Below, piece by piece: positions 9,400-18,222 of a stretch of DNA of 64,000 nt. This DNA comes from Parvibaculaceae bacterium PLY_AMNH_Bact1. Lineage in GTDB: Bacteria > Pseudomonadota > Alphaproteobacteria > Parvibaculales > Parvibaculaceae. Positions within the stretch are counted from its first letter, which is position 1. Every line of letters starts with the position of its first letter. Where the stretch lies: the NCBI GenBank assembly GCA_032881465.1, contig CP126168.1, forward strand, positions 2,790,001 to 2,854,000. Direction: 5' to 3'. The position numbers and the translations under genes were made by a program. The notes below the pieces were generated by a model. That model saw only the letters and a program-made list of their open reading frames with translations, was not told where the DNA came from and did not search any database.

Positions 9400-10374
9400 T
9401 GTTTTTTCAGATTCGGGCATCAGCACCCGATTTGTGAACACGTCAAATGCTGTCCAGAACACTTGCTGATACCGGTCTTGCTCCATCAGGATTTCATGTT
9501 CAGCACCTTCGACCAGTAGATATTCCCCCTTTGGCAACCCATCAGCGATTTGCCGAATGGCCCCGCCACGGACCAATTTGTCCGCCCCGGCCTCACACAG
9601 CAGTACAGGCGTCGTGATGTCCGCGAGACAAGCCGGATCAGCAACTTCATCAACGGATTTGAATGCCTGATGGACCCATCCGACGGTTGGCCCACCCAAT
9701 CCAAGGCTGGGCGTTTTTGCGACAACACCCTGTTGTCGGGCATGCCGTTCCGGGTCGGACGTCACAACATTATCCTCGAATGTTTCCTCATCCACGGCAG
9801 TAGGCCCACTTCCCGGCGCAAAGCTGGCATGTTTACCAAGCAAATTTAAAAACGACACAAGCCACCGGGTCAGTTTCTCTTGGAAAGGACTACCAACATT
9901 TAAGCCGAGCATCGGTGCGCTGAGTACAATCCCCGCAAACCTGTTAGGCAGGTTGTGTCCAGCTCTCAGCATAAGATTACCGCCCATAGAATGCCCGACA
10001 CCGACATAGGGCTCAGGCAAGAGAGGTTCGACAACCTCTTTCATAAACGCGACAAAATCTGCATCAAAAGTCGAGAACTCATCCACATGCCCTTTGCGGG
10101 GATCATCCAGCATGCGTTCTGACAATCCCTGCCCGCGCCAATCAAATGTTGCGACAGCAAAACCTCGTTCGAGAAACGAGGCAATTACTTCGAAATATTT
10201 TTCGATGAATTCCGTCCGCCCGCTTGCGAGCACAATCGTCCCTCGGCAAGGCGCCGACGCATGATCTGCTGCCCACACCATTGTCCGCATACGCGATCCA
10301 TCTGGACAAACAAACCAACCAGGGACCCCGCCCGGCGGACAGGGAAGATCCGGCGTCTCAACAAAGATTCCCAT
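9385..10374 (-). CDS. alpha/beta hydrolase (lysophospholipase/monoacylglycerol lipase type)
   Basis: A 329-residue hydrolase resembling bacterial lysophospholipase L2 and monoacylglycerol lipases. The catalytic Ser129 sits in GVGHSMGGN, the acid is likely the Asp of CEAGADKLV, and the His is in EGAEHEIL. DWRGQGLSER before the nucleophile is typical of the group. No signal peptide is seen. It starts as TAATG, with its ATG overlapping the stop of the SCP2-like gene, so the two are translationally coupled. This pairing suggests lipid turnover, which is inferred. Confidence 0.87.
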   Translation of the reverse strand: MGIFVETPDLPCPPGGVPGWFVCPDGSRMRTMVWAADHASAPCRGTIVLASGRTEFIEKYFEVIASFLERGFAVATFDWRGQGLSERMLDDPRKGHVDEFSTFDADFVAFMKEVVEPLLPEPYVGVGHSMGGNLMLRAGHNLPNRFAGIVLSAPMLGLNVGSPFQEKLTRWLVSFLNLLGKHASFAPGSGPTAVDEETFEDNVVTSDPERHARQQGVVAKTPSLGLGGPTVGWVHQAFKSVDEVADPACLADITTPVLLCEAGADKLVRGGAIRQIADGLPKGEYLLVEGAEHEILMEQDRYQQVFWTAFDVFTNRVLMPESEKTSVHA

Positions 10375-10820
10375 TATGCACCCTCCCCGGGAACACGAAA
10401 TGCGGTTGAGACCAATGGCCCCAACTTAATCGCCACAGCAATATTCCCCTTAATGCGCATGCGCCCCTCCCGAAAGGCAGTTGTCTGATCAAGCTCAAAT
10501 CGAAGCATCTGAGCATGTGTTTCCAGTGGAAGCGACACGACACAATCAGCTTCTTCATTTTCCAGAGAAATCCGGTTGGCGTTACCAGTCCCATCAATGA
10601 CCAGGCATCCACCATCTGGATACTCAAATTTCAGGACCGCACCAATTGGCGTTGCACCAGAAATTTCGTCTTCAAGGTAAGCCGCCAAAGCAGACAGGAG
10701 CTGTTGCGGAGATAAATCTTCAAAAGTCATAGGCCGATCATTTCTTATTGATGCCGGAAAGGCCAGCCCGGAGGCATCTGCCCCGTAGATTTTTGGCTGA
10801 ATTCGGTTAGGGTTTGCCAT
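10374..10820 (-). CDS. SCP2 sterol-binding-like lipid carrier domain protein
   Basis: A small 148-residue protein whose body matches the SCP2 fold: the strands AVLKFEYPDGGCLVIDGTGN and ADCVVSLPLETHAQMLRFE are followed by the hallmark EGRMRIKGNIAVAIKLGPL. Bacterial SCP2-like proteins bind lipids or acyl-CoA. About 30 residues precede the domain; MTFEDLSP at residue 30 is an alternative start. It leads an apparent two-gene operon with the hydrolase behind it, overlapping by 1 base. Confidence 0.75.
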   Translation of the reverse strand: MANPNRIQPKIYGADASGLAFPASIRNDRPMTFEDLSPQQLLSALAAYLEDEISGATPIGAVLKFEYPDGGCLVIDGTGNANRISLENEEADCVVSLPLETHAQMLRFELDQTTAFREGRMRIKGNIAVAIKLGPLVSTAFRVPGEGA

Positions 10821-10861
10821 TCTAGAAGATTGAAGGAATCTCAGGAAGGAAGAACCCGCTT

Positions 10862-12418
10862 ATGAGCTGGGAAAAAGAAGCCGAGGAAATCAAGGCCCGC
10901 CGCGCATTCGCCAAACAGCAGGGAGGCCCCGATGGCGTCCAACGTCAGCATGACAAGGGTCGACTGACCATCCGTGAGCGCATCTCCCACCTGGCGGATA
11001 ACAACAGCTTCAAGGAGCTGGGCGAAGGTGCAGGTGTTCCTGAATTCAACGACGATGGCAGCCTGAAAAACCTGCAACCTGCCAATTACGTGCTGGGCTT
11101 TGCCAAGATAAATGGGCGCCGCGTCATCATTGGCGGCGAAGACTTCACACTCAAAGGGGGGTCACCAAATCCCGCAGGCCTGCGTAAAAGCGTTTACGCT
11201 GAAGATGTTGCCATTGATTACAAGGTGCCTCTGATCCGCCTGCATGAAGGCGGCGGCGGCTCCGTCGCGGGTTCAGGCGGGAACAAGCCGTCCCGACCTA
11301 CTGGTGACCCAGTCTATGGGCGTTCACGTTTTCTCTCAATTGCCAAAGTCATCGGCACTGTTCCCGTCGCCACAGCCGCTCTTGGACCAGTTGCTGGCAT
11401 GCCTGCGGCCCGGCTGGTAGGCGCCCACTTCACCGTGATGGCCCGGAACGCTCAGGTCCTGATCGCAGGGCCACAGGTGGTCAAGCGAGCCCTCAACGAA
11501 GATCTGACCAAGGAAGAGTTGGGCGGCCCGGAGGTGCACACAAAAAGCGGCGTCGTAGACAATGTCGCGAAAGACGAGGAAGCAGCACTGGACGAAATCG
11601 CCAGGTTCTTGTCCTACATGCCCGACAATGTCTGGCAGCTTCCTCCATTCATCGTCCCGCAGGATGATGTCGAACGGATGGAAGAGAGCCTGATCGACAT
11701 TGTGCCACGCGACCGACGCAAACCATTCCAGATGCGCAAAATCCTAAAAGCCGTGGTCGATGACGGCAGCTTTTTTGAAATGACCAAGAAGTATGGCCCG
11801 TCGCTGATCACGGGCCTTGCACGTCTGAATGGCCATGCCGTTGGGGTGATTGGGAATGACTGCATGTACTACGCGGGCGCCATGACGGCAGAAGCCGCAC
11901 AGAAGCTGCGTCGTTTCGTGGATATGTGCAACACATTCAATTTGCCCGTGCTTTCCTTCGTTGATGAGCCAGGATTCATGATCGGGTCAGCGTCTGAAAA
12001 GGCAGGCACCATTCGCTATGGCACCGAAGCGATTGCAGCGGTGATGCAAAGCCGGGTTCCCTGGGCCTCTGTCATCGTTCACAAAGTCTTCGGCGTGGCC
12101 GGCGCTGCCCATTTTGCGCCGGACGGGTTTGTCCTGTCATGGCCATCAGCCGCAACGGGCGCCCTTCCTGTGGAGGGAGGCGTCGCTGTGGCCTTTGCAC
12201 GCCAGATAGCAGAGGCAGATGACCCGGACGCTTTACGGGCAGAGCTCGAAGAAAAGCTCGCTGCCTCTCAATCTCCCTTCCCGCGAGCCGAGGGCTTCTC
12301 CGTCCATGAGCTCATCGACCCAAGGGAAACGCGACCACGCCTCATCGAATGGCTGGAATGGGCCCAGAATGGCCGCGAACTCACGCTCGGACCCTACCTC
12401 ACCACGATGAGGCCCTGA
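10862..12418 (+). CDS. acyl-CoA carboxylase, carboxyltransferase (beta) subunit
   Basis: This 518-residue crotonase-fold carboxyltransferase belongs to the PccB/MccB family. It shows DKGRLTIRERI near the N-terminus, GGSVAGSGG as oxyanion loop, and the C-terminal FVDEPGFMIGSASEKAGTIRYG and GVAGAAHFAPDG acyl-CoA site. Such enzymes move CO2 from biotin to propionyl-, methylcrotonyl- or similar acyl-CoA. No biotin carboxylase or biotin carrier gene is in the window, so the partner is elsewhere and the substrate is open. A Rieske gene follows after 3 bp. Confidence 0.9.
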   Translation: MSWEKEAEEIKARRAFAKQQGGPDGVQRQHDKGRLTIRERISHLADNNSFKELGEGAGVPEFNDDGSLKNLQPANYVLGFAKINGRRVIIGGEDFTLKGGSPNPAGLRKSVYAEDVAIDYKVPLIRLHEGGGGSVAGSGGNKPSRPTGDPVYGRSRFLSIAKVIGTVPVATAALGPVAGMPAARLVGAHFTVMARNAQVLIAGPQVVKRALNEDLTKEELGGPEVHTKSGVVDNVAKDEEAALDEIARFLSYMPDNVWQLPPFIVPQDDVERMEESLIDIVPRDRRKPFQMRKILKAVVDDGSFFEMTKKYGPSLITGLARLNGHAVGVIGNDCMYYAGAMTAEAAQKLRRFVDMCNTFNLPVLSFVDEPGFMIGSASEKAGTIRYGTEAIAAVMQSRVPWASVIVHKVFGVAGAAHFAPDGFVLSWPSAATGALPVEGGVAVAFARQIAEADDPDALRAELEEKLAASQSPFPRAEGFSVHELIDPRETRPRLIEWLEWAQNGRELTLGPYLTTMRP

Positions 12419-12421
12419 GAC

Positions 12422-13273
12422 ATGACCGACGCTGGACCCGTTCAAGAAAATGCGCAGGACCACAATCCAAACAATCTGCCCATGCGGGTTGCTGCCGTGT
12501 ATGAGCGCGTTATTGGCGCAAGCCTCGCCCGTGCGTGGGAAAATGTTCTTGATTGGGAACACCTTCCTCATCTCCATGATTCAAGCTTTTCATCACTGGA
12601 GTTAGAAGATGCAGGCCAATGGGGATGGCGCGCACGCACAAAAGGTGTGCCAGAGAAAACAAGCCCGGAGACGCTGATTGAGCTTGTCGTCGACAGGCCA
12701 AACAGCCGATACGTGTCCCGGACGTTAGCAGGCGGCCTGCCCGGCATGGAGATCTGGACGTATTTCGCAAAAGCCGGTGAGCGCGAGACGCAGATCAAAG
12801 TCGAGTTTCATATTCCAAATGCTGATGAAAATGGTGCGGCAAAACTGGGCGAAATCATGCTCGGCCTCTACGAAACATTGTGGGATGAAGATGAACGTAT
12901 GATGGTGGACCGGCAGACGGCGTTGGATGCGAGAACGCCATCCACTAAAAACACCAGAGAGCCCAACATTGACGTAGGCAATGTCAAAGAGCTCACGTCC
13001 AGGCTTCCCCTGACGGTCGAACTCGCCGGAAAAGCCGTCAACATCGTCCAAATTGACGGAGCGCTCCACGCTTACAGTGCTGAATGCCCCCACATGCTCG
13101 CCCCATTACCTGATGTGGCGGTGGACAAGGAAGGATGCATAACCTGCCCGTGGCATGGGTATCGGTTTGATGTAAAAACCGGCAAGGTCACTAACGGAAA
13201 AGACCTTGCCCTGTCGCCAAGCTTTGCGGTGACCGTCACCGACGATCACCGCGTCCTCATCAGCCAAACGTAA
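12422..13273 (+). CDS. SRPBCC-domain protein with C-terminal Rieske [2Fe-2S] domain
   Basis: The N-terminal two thirds look like a SRPBCC (START-like) ligand pocket, beginning VAAVYERVIGASLARAWENVLDWEHLPHLH. The last third is a Rieske domain with CPHMLAPL and, 18 residues on, CPWHGYRFD, giving CXH...CXXH cluster ligands. This reverses the order of ring-hydroxylating oxygenase alpha subunits, where Rieske comes first. The mononuclear iron triad is not evident. It starts 3 bp after the carboxyltransferase stop, so the two are cotranscribed and may share an acyl-CoA pathway. Function unknown. Confidence 0.8.
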   Translation: MTDAGPVQENAQDHNPNNLPMRVAAVYERVIGASLARAWENVLDWEHLPHLHDSSFSSLELEDAGQWGWRARTKGVPEKTSPETLIELVVDRPNSRYVSRTLAGGLPGMEIWTYFAKAGERETQIKVEFHIPNADENGAAKLGEIMLGLYETLWDEDERMMVDRQTALDARTPSTKNTREPNIDVGNVKELTSRLPLTVELAGKAVNIVQIDGALHAYSAECPHMLAPLPDVAVDKEGCITCPWHGYRFDVKTGKVTNGKDLALSPSFAVTVTDDHRVLISQT

Positions 13274-13304
13274 AAAAGCCCCGCTCTATTGAGCAGGGCT
13301 TTCT
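13272..13304. terminator. bidirectional intrinsic terminator
   Basis: AGCCCCGCTC and GAGCAGGGCT pair (one mismatch) around TATT, with AAAAAA before and TTTCT after. It lies between the Rieske gene and the convergent PepSY-like gene and can serve both strands. Confidence 0.75.
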
Positions 13305-13318
13305 ACTGGACACCTCTC

Positions 13319-14110
13319 TCACCGATAGGCGGTGTGAAGAACCCGTCCCGTGCGTGCACAGACATTAAGCGTTACATCTCTCCCGCGACGGTCACGGGCA
13401 CCGACCTGGTAATAGTCGTCATGGCGAGTTGCATGTCCAAAGTTGCTATAGTGCTGCTGACGCAGACCAGACCGCCAGTGGTCAAAGCCACGAACCTGGT
13501 GACGCAGATAGTTTGGTCCATTGTAGCGACGGGCCTGATTGACCGACAGAACCCGGCCATTGCGAGCATTCGCTACAATTCGAACAGGATTACCACGATT
13601 ATTTAGGCCGCGAACGATGTAAGTCCGACCGTCTCGAATAACCCGATCAAAGTTACTAAAGCCGCGATTACGAAGGCCACGAAGGATGCGAGGAATGGGC
13701 TTCCCATTGGTCGCAACATGCGCCCCGCCACGATCACGGCGAACATCAAATATCTCACCTGTGCGGGCGTTGGCTTTCGCAGTGACATGGCGCCCACCAC
13801 GACCAACGCCTTCAATTGCATAGACACGACCATTCCGCTTCAAACGGACGGAGGTTACCCGGCCACCCGTGTCCCGCTGAATCTGACGAACAAGGCGGGC
13901 AATCGGAATGATCCGGCGTTCATTCTGCCATCCTCGATCCTGGCGATGGTGACGGTCGCGTGACCGATAAGATGCATCAGTATGTGTGAGCACGAGCTGA
14001 CGCAGTACATCTTCGAATGAAAGATGACGGGCTGACTCGTGCCCTGCCTGAGCAGGGGCAGCAAGAAGGAGGGGAGCGGTAAGACCGGCAACAACAAGGA
14101 ACTTTTTCAT
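13319..14110 (-). CDS. secreted protein with three PepSY-like repeats
   Basis: A basic 263-residue exported protein, signal peptide MKKFLVVAGLTAPLLLAAPA-QAG. After it come three related units of about 60 residues. Each has a helix then a beta-strand pair ending in an ARTG or ARNG turn: KANARTGEIFDV, VANARNGRVLSV and NVCARTGRVLHT. This is the PepSY/YpeB-like pattern of periplasmic inhibitors. It is rich in Arg and Gly. The ATG at 14110 starts the signal peptide; the frame to 14143 has no ribosome site. A shorter relative follows upstream at 14.3-14.6 kb. Specific role unknown. Confidence 0.72.
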   Translation of the reverse strand: MKKFLVVAGLTAPLLLAAPAQAGHESARHLSFEDVLRQLVLTHTDASYRSRDRHHRQDRGWQNERRIIPIARLVRQIQRDTGGRVTSVRLKRNGRVYAIEGVGRGGRHVTAKANARTGEIFDVRRDRGGAHVATNGKPIPRILRGLRNRGFSNFDRVIRDGRTYIVRGLNNRGNPVRIVANARNGRVLSVNQARRYNGPNYLRHQVRGFDHWRSGLRQQHYSNFGHATRHDDYYQVGARDRRGRDVTLNVCARTGRVLHTAYR

Positions 14111-14227
14111 GTGACTTCTCCAGAACAAAAAGAACAGAACCAAACGGTGAAGCCCATTCTGCAGATCAGCGCTGAACCAAGTCTGGGAGGAAGATTCATC
14201 TGAGGTTTAAGTGCTGTTCACCTATCG

Positions 14228-14262
14228 CTCACAAAGAAAGGCCCCGAAAAATCGGGGCCTGT
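14228..14262 (-). terminator. intrinsic terminator of the small PepSY-like gene
   Basis: AGGCCCCGA (14239-14247) pairs with TCGGGGCCT (14252-14260) over an A-rich loop. Read on the minus strand it is followed by TTCTTTG, so it ends the gene at 14291-14632. Confidence 0.75.
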
Positions 14263-14290
14263 CCTAGCGTTGTTAATAATTCCTGAGATG

Positions 14291-14632
14291 TCAGTACGGG
14301 CGATGATGGAACCGTACAAATTTCCCGGTGTTTGCGTTTACCCGCAGCCAGTAGAATGAACCCGATACATGTCGCGCTCTGACTATGTAAAAACCATTGT
14401 GCAAAACCGGGTTCCCGAATTGGGAGTAATTGGAGCGCACCAACGCCCGGCGCCAGTGCGCGAATTCGCGTGCAGGCGAGTGGTAGTGTCGCGTATGGCC
14501 GCGACGATGAACGTAGACGATCGGCGCCTTAGCGACTTCAGCGCCATGCAATGGTGATGATAGCCGGGCTTCCGCCGGTGCGATGGTCAATAGTGTAAGT
14601 GCAACAGCCCCCAGGGCCACAAGCTTTTTCAT
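14291..14632 (-). CDS. small secreted PepSY-like protein
   Basis: A 113-residue protein with signal peptide MKKLVALGAVALTLLTIAPAEA. The mature part holds one unit, FAHWRRALVRSNYSQFGNPVLHNGFYIVRARH followed by NANTGKFVRF. It aligns with the third repeat of the neighbouring 263-residue protein (FDHWRSGLRQQHYSNFGHATRHDDYYQVGARD, then NVCARTGRVLHT). The two are therefore paralogues from a local duplication. Both are basic and His/Arg-rich. Function unknown. Confidence 0.72.
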   Translation of the reverse strand: MKKLVALGAVALTLLTIAPAEARLSSPLHGAEVAKAPIVYVHRRGHTRHYHSPAREFAHWRRALVRSNYSQFGNPVLHNGFYIVRARHVSGSFYWLRVNANTGKFVRFHHRPY

Positions 14633-14745
14633 GATCTCAATCCTCAGATTTCAATCACCCCTATAACACTGACTATAGAAAGCCCCGTCTATATTGAAGC
14701 TGACCAGCGCGTTCATCTGCGGTTCATGTGGAGCACACAGATCGC

Positions 14746-15606
14746 CTAACCACCGAGGAAAAGACGTCCAACATCGGGGTTTTCCAGGAGCGCTGGCCCC
14801 TGATCTGCCATCGCAACCCGGCCCGAAACGAGCACATATCCAACATCTGCGAATGCCAAGCCCTTCTTCGCATTCTGCTCAACCATGATGATGGTTTTGC
14901 CATCTCCGTCTTTGAGATCACCTAATATCTCAAAGACCATATCAATATACCGCGGCTCAAGGCCAATGGACGGCTCGTCCACGAGCAAGACTTTCGGGTC
15001 CATAATGAGCGCACGGCTGATTTCGAGAAGCCGACGTTCACCGCCTGAGAGCACCCCGGCCTTGTCGGTGCGTCTTTGTGCAAGTCGATCATAGCGTTCA
15101 AACACGCGCTCCGCCGCTTCTTTGGCCAAGGAAGGATTGGGAAGCAAATAGCCCCCCATCAGTAGATTTTCTTCGACACTCATATCCGGAAAGACGGAAT
15201 TGTCCTGCAGGATGTAGGCGATCCCCGCATCTCTCAAACGCTCGCTCGGACTGCTTTTGGTGACTTCAAGCCCATCCACCGTGATATCACCACTAAAAAT
15301 GTCCGTGAAACCAAAGATGGAGTGAAGGATGGTCGATTTGCCGGCCCCATTTGGCCCGACAAGACAAAGACTTTGACCAGCTCCCACTGCCAAGTCTATT
15401 TCGTGGAGGATTTCCATCCGCCCATAACCGGCCGTCAGCCCATCGATCTTTACCAACGGCGTATCGCCTGCCAGCTTCAGGATTTGATCCCGGGAGACCT
15501 CAAGCCCCAACGCCTGAGCTTCCTCCGCAACCGCATCAACGGAGAGCACAGTATCCGTTGTGCCATCGCCATAACCACTGACGGATGGAGTGTCGGTGTC
15601 ACTCAT
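14746..15606 (-). CDS. livF: branched-chain amino-acid-type ABC transporter ATPase LivF
   Basis: The ATPase has Walker A GPNGAGKST, the signature LSGGERRLLEI and Walker B VLLVDEPSIGL, as in LivF. It powers uptake of amino acids or related solutes with the LivG/LivH/LivM partners in the same operon. An N-terminal tail of about 50 residues (MSDTDTPS to KLAGDTPL) precedes the normal start of the domain (VKIDGLTAGYG), longer than typical LivF. Its ATG overlaps the livG stop by 4 bp (ATGA). It is the last gene of the operon. Confidence 0.92.
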   Translation of the reverse strand: MSDTDTPSVSGYGDGTTDTVLSVDAVAEEAQALGLEVSRDQILKLAGDTPLVKIDGLTAGYGRMEILHEIDLAVGAGQSLCLVGPNGAGKSTILHSIFGFTDIFSGDITVDGLEVTKSSPSERLRDAGIAYILQDNSVFPDMSVEENLLMGGYLLPNPSLAKEAAERVFERYDRLAQRRTDKAGVLSGGERRLLEISRALIMDPKVLLVDEPSIGLEPRYIDMVFEILGDLKDGDGKTIIMVEQNAKKGLAFADVGYVLVSGRVAMADQGPALLENPDVGRLFLGG

Positions 15607-16349
15607 GCGCTTGCCCCCAAATAGGCTTCGACAACACTCGGATTGTCCCGCACCTCCTGAGGACTCCCCTGCGCCAGGACCTCGCCATGAGCAAGACAGG
15701 TAATGTGTTCAGCAAGGTTCATGATCACCCGCATATTGTGCTCAATAACCAGAAGCGTCACGCCAAGTTCCCTATTTGCCCGCACCAGCCGGTCAATCAA
15801 CCCATTGATGAGGGTGGGGTTAACACCTGCCGTCGGTTCATCGAGCAGGAGAAGCGTCGGCTCACTCATAAGCGCCATCGCAAACTCCAAAAGTTTTTGC
15901 TGACCGAAACTCAGCGACCCCGCGCGGAGAAAACGCTTCGAAGCAAGCCCAACAAAATCAAGAAGCTCTTCTGCCCGGACATCTACGTGACTTGAAAAAC
16001 CAGAGAGCAATGACAGAACAGACTTGCGGGCATCCGGCGCGCTAATGCGCATATTCTCTACGCAATTCATCTCCGCGTAGATCCGGGTCTGTTGAAATGT
16101 CCGAACCAGACCACGCTGGGCAATGGCGGGCACTGTAAGCTTAGAGATCTCCTGTCCCTCGAACTGAACAGTTCCGGAGTCGATTGGATGAGCTCCCACG
16201 ATTGAATTGAAAAGCGTCGTCTTACCCGACCCATTTGGGCCGATAAGCCCGACAATATCCCCTTTGTTCACCTCTAGGGATACATTTCGGTTTGCCACCA
16301 CACCACCAAACGTCTTGGTGACGTTTTCAACCTTAAGAAGCGCACTCAT
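15603..16349 (-). CDS. livG: branched-chain amino-acid-type ABC transporter ATPase LivG
   Basis: Walker A GPNGSGKTTLFN, a signature region LSFGQQKLLEFA and Walker B LLLLDEPTAGVNP identify a LivG ATPase of 248 residues. The start at 16349 is preferred: it begins MSALLKVENVTKTFGG, the normal LivG N-terminus, and its ATG overlaps the livM stop by 4 bp. The longer open frame to 16541 runs inside livM and is a shadow. Confidence 0.93.
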   Translation of the reverse strand: MSALLKVENVTKTFGGVVANRNVSLEVNKGDIVGLIGPNGSGKTTLFNSIVGAHPIDSGTVQFEGQEISKLTVPAIAQRGLVRTFQQTRIYAEMNCVENMRISAPDARKSVLSLLSGFSSHVDVRAEELLDFVGLASKRFLRAGSLSFGQQKLLEFAMALMSEPTLLLLDEPTAGVNPTLINGLIDRLVRANRELGVTLLVIEHNMRVIMNLAEHITCLAHGEVLAQGSPQEVRDNPSVVEAYLGASA

Positions 16350-17314
16350 ACCCGCTCCTCCACTTTCTCCCCAAACCATTCCGGGCGACGTTCGCGCAAC
16401 GTCCCCATGATGCCATTGGGAAAAAACACAACGATCGCCACGATCAGGAGACCGAGCGCCACCCGCTGCCAACCAAGCAGATAGGTCCAGAACAGCTCCT
16501 GAGTGATGTGGAAGACGACGGCACCAATGACCGGTCCCCAAAGGGTACCCTTACCTCCGAGAATAGCCATCAACACCATCCAGACGCCAAAGGTGGCACC
16601 AGCAAAGGCGACATCGCGCGGGTCAATGAACCCCAGCAAATTGCCAGCCAACCCGCCGCCAATCCCCAAAAAAAATGCTGACACCGCCCAAGCAAACGAT
16701 TTGATCTGCGTCGTCTGTAATCCCATCGCTTCTGCTTTGTCTTCATCATCGCGAATTGCATTGAGAGCGAGACCAAACTTAGTCGCGTAGAGAGACCGAA
16801 GGACAAAAAATGTCGCGAGTGCCAACGCAAACATCAGAAAATAGAAGAAGAGTTCACGACCCGCCAATTCGGTCGGATAAAGCGGCGGCACCATGCCTGA
16901 CCCGGCCCCCACATAATCCCAGCCGCCCGCGATTTCCCCTGCTGCGATACCAAGCCCCAACGTGCCAATCGCAAAATAGTGTCCCCGCAAACCCAGCATA
17001 CCGAACCCGAGCACAATGGCGACCAGCGACGATAAGACCGCGGCGAAGATGAGCCCCACCGCCAGACCCGCAAAATAGTCGAGACCAAGATCACGTTGAA
17101 GCACGGCACACGCATAGGCGCCCATGCCGAAAAACAGAATATTGCCGAAGGAGTTGTAGCCCATCTGCCCGCCGAGCGTGTCCCAGGTCAACGCGAAGAC
17201 AACCATCAACCAAAGCATGGTGAGCTGTGTCGCAAATTGCGGCATCAGGAAAGGAGCAACAAGCGAGAGAAGAAGACCACCGCCGATGAGAGCGTATTTC
17301 TGTACCGTCGTCAT
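16346..17314 (-). CDS. livM: branched-chain amino-acid-type ABC permease LivM
   Basis: A 322-residue polytopic permease with about eight to ten hydrophobic segments. The conserved LivM block LRSLYATKFGLALNAIRDDEDKAEAMG, the loop that couples to the ATPase, lies near the middle. It forms the membrane channel with LivH. The gene overlaps livH by 4 bp and livG by 4 bp, so the operon is tightly coupled. Confidence 0.93.
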   Translation of the reverse strand: MTTVQKYALIGGGLLLSLVAPFLMPQFATQLTMLWLMVVFALTWDTLGGQMGYNSFGNILFFGMGAYACAVLQRDLGLDYFAGLAVGLIFAAVLSSLVAIVLGFGMLGLRGHYFAIGTLGLGIAAGEIAGGWDYVGAGSGMVPPLYPTELAGRELFFYFLMFALALATFFVLRSLYATKFGLALNAIRDDEDKAEAMGLQTTQIKSFAWAVSAFFLGIGGGLAGNLLGFIDPRDVAFAGATFGVWMVLMAILGGKGTLWGPVIGAVVFHITQELFWTYLLGWQRVALGLLIVAIVVFFPNGIMGTLRERRPEWFGEKVEERV

Positions 17315-18213
17315 TTCAGATACTCCCGCTTACGCCGGAGCCAGAAGTTCCGCCCCACCAGCAAGATCACCATAAGCACAAAGACAAACGCAATTTGGTA
17401 CTCTGCACCGAGAATAAAGCCTGCAAGGTTTTCAAGCGCACCCAGCCCAAGCCCCGCCGTGATCACAGCGACAATGTTCCCCAGTCCTGCAACGATCACC
17501 ACTAAGAACGATCTGACGGTATAGGGAAGACCAATATAGGGATGGATTGTCCAGGCCATAACAACAAGGCTACCTGCAGCACCGCATAAGGCGGCATTGA
17601 GCGCGTAGGTCGCGGCATAAACCCTGTCTGTATCAATCCCAAGAATGCGCGCCGCCCGTGCATTCTGAGCCGTTGCGCGGATAGCCTGTCCCAGACGGGC
17701 CCTCTTTAAAAATGCCCAAAGTGCCAGACCGACCGTCAGCGCCGTGACAAAAGAAACAAGTTTGATTTCTGAGAGGACTATTTGACCGTCAAACAGAACC
17801 AGCGTTCCAAGACCCGTTTCGAGGGTACGAACATCGGCCCCAAATATCTCATTTGAAAGCTGCTGAAGGATAATCGAGAGACCAAACGTCGCCAGAAGCG
17901 ACACAAACAGGTCCCGATCCACCACACGGAAGATGACAAGTCGATAGAGACCCCATCCCACAACAAATAGCGCAAGCGCAGCAAGCGGAATGGTCAGCAG
18001 CGGCGGCACGCCAAGGCCCGCAGCGGTCAGCGCTACAAAACCGCCAAGCATCACAAACTCGCCCTGAGCGATATTGATGATGCCAAGAACGCCCCAGACC
18101 AAGGCCATGCCAAACGCCGCAAGCGCAAAGATGGCACCGATCATCAGGCCGTTAGCCACGAGGTCCGCCCCAAGGGACGGATAGTCGATAAGAAGCTGGA
18201 GATTTTCAATCAT
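17311..18213 (-). CDS. livH: branched-chain amino-acid-type ABC permease LivH
   Basis: A 300-residue inner-membrane permease. The LivH features are an N-terminal GLMIGAIFALAAFGMALVWGVLGIINIAQGEFVMLG and the coupling loop RLGQAIRATAQNARAARILGID. It pairs with LivM. It begins 10 bp after the substrate-binding-protein gene and ends overlapping livM. Confidence 0.93.
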   Translation of the reverse strand: MIENLQLLIDYPSLGADLVANGLMIGAIFALAAFGMALVWGVLGIINIAQGEFVMLGGFVALTAAGLGVPPLLTIPLAALALFVVGWGLYRLVIFRVVDRDLFVSLLATFGLSIILQQLSNEIFGADVRTLETGLGTLVLFDGQIVLSEIKLVSFVTALTVGLALWAFLKRARLGQAIRATAQNARAARILGIDTDRVYAATYALNAALCGAAGSLVVMAWTIHPYIGLPYTVRSFLVVIVAGLGNIVAVITAGLGLGALENLAGFILGAEYQIAFVFVLMVILLVGRNFWLRRKREYLK

Positions 18214-18222
18214 GGAAAGTGA

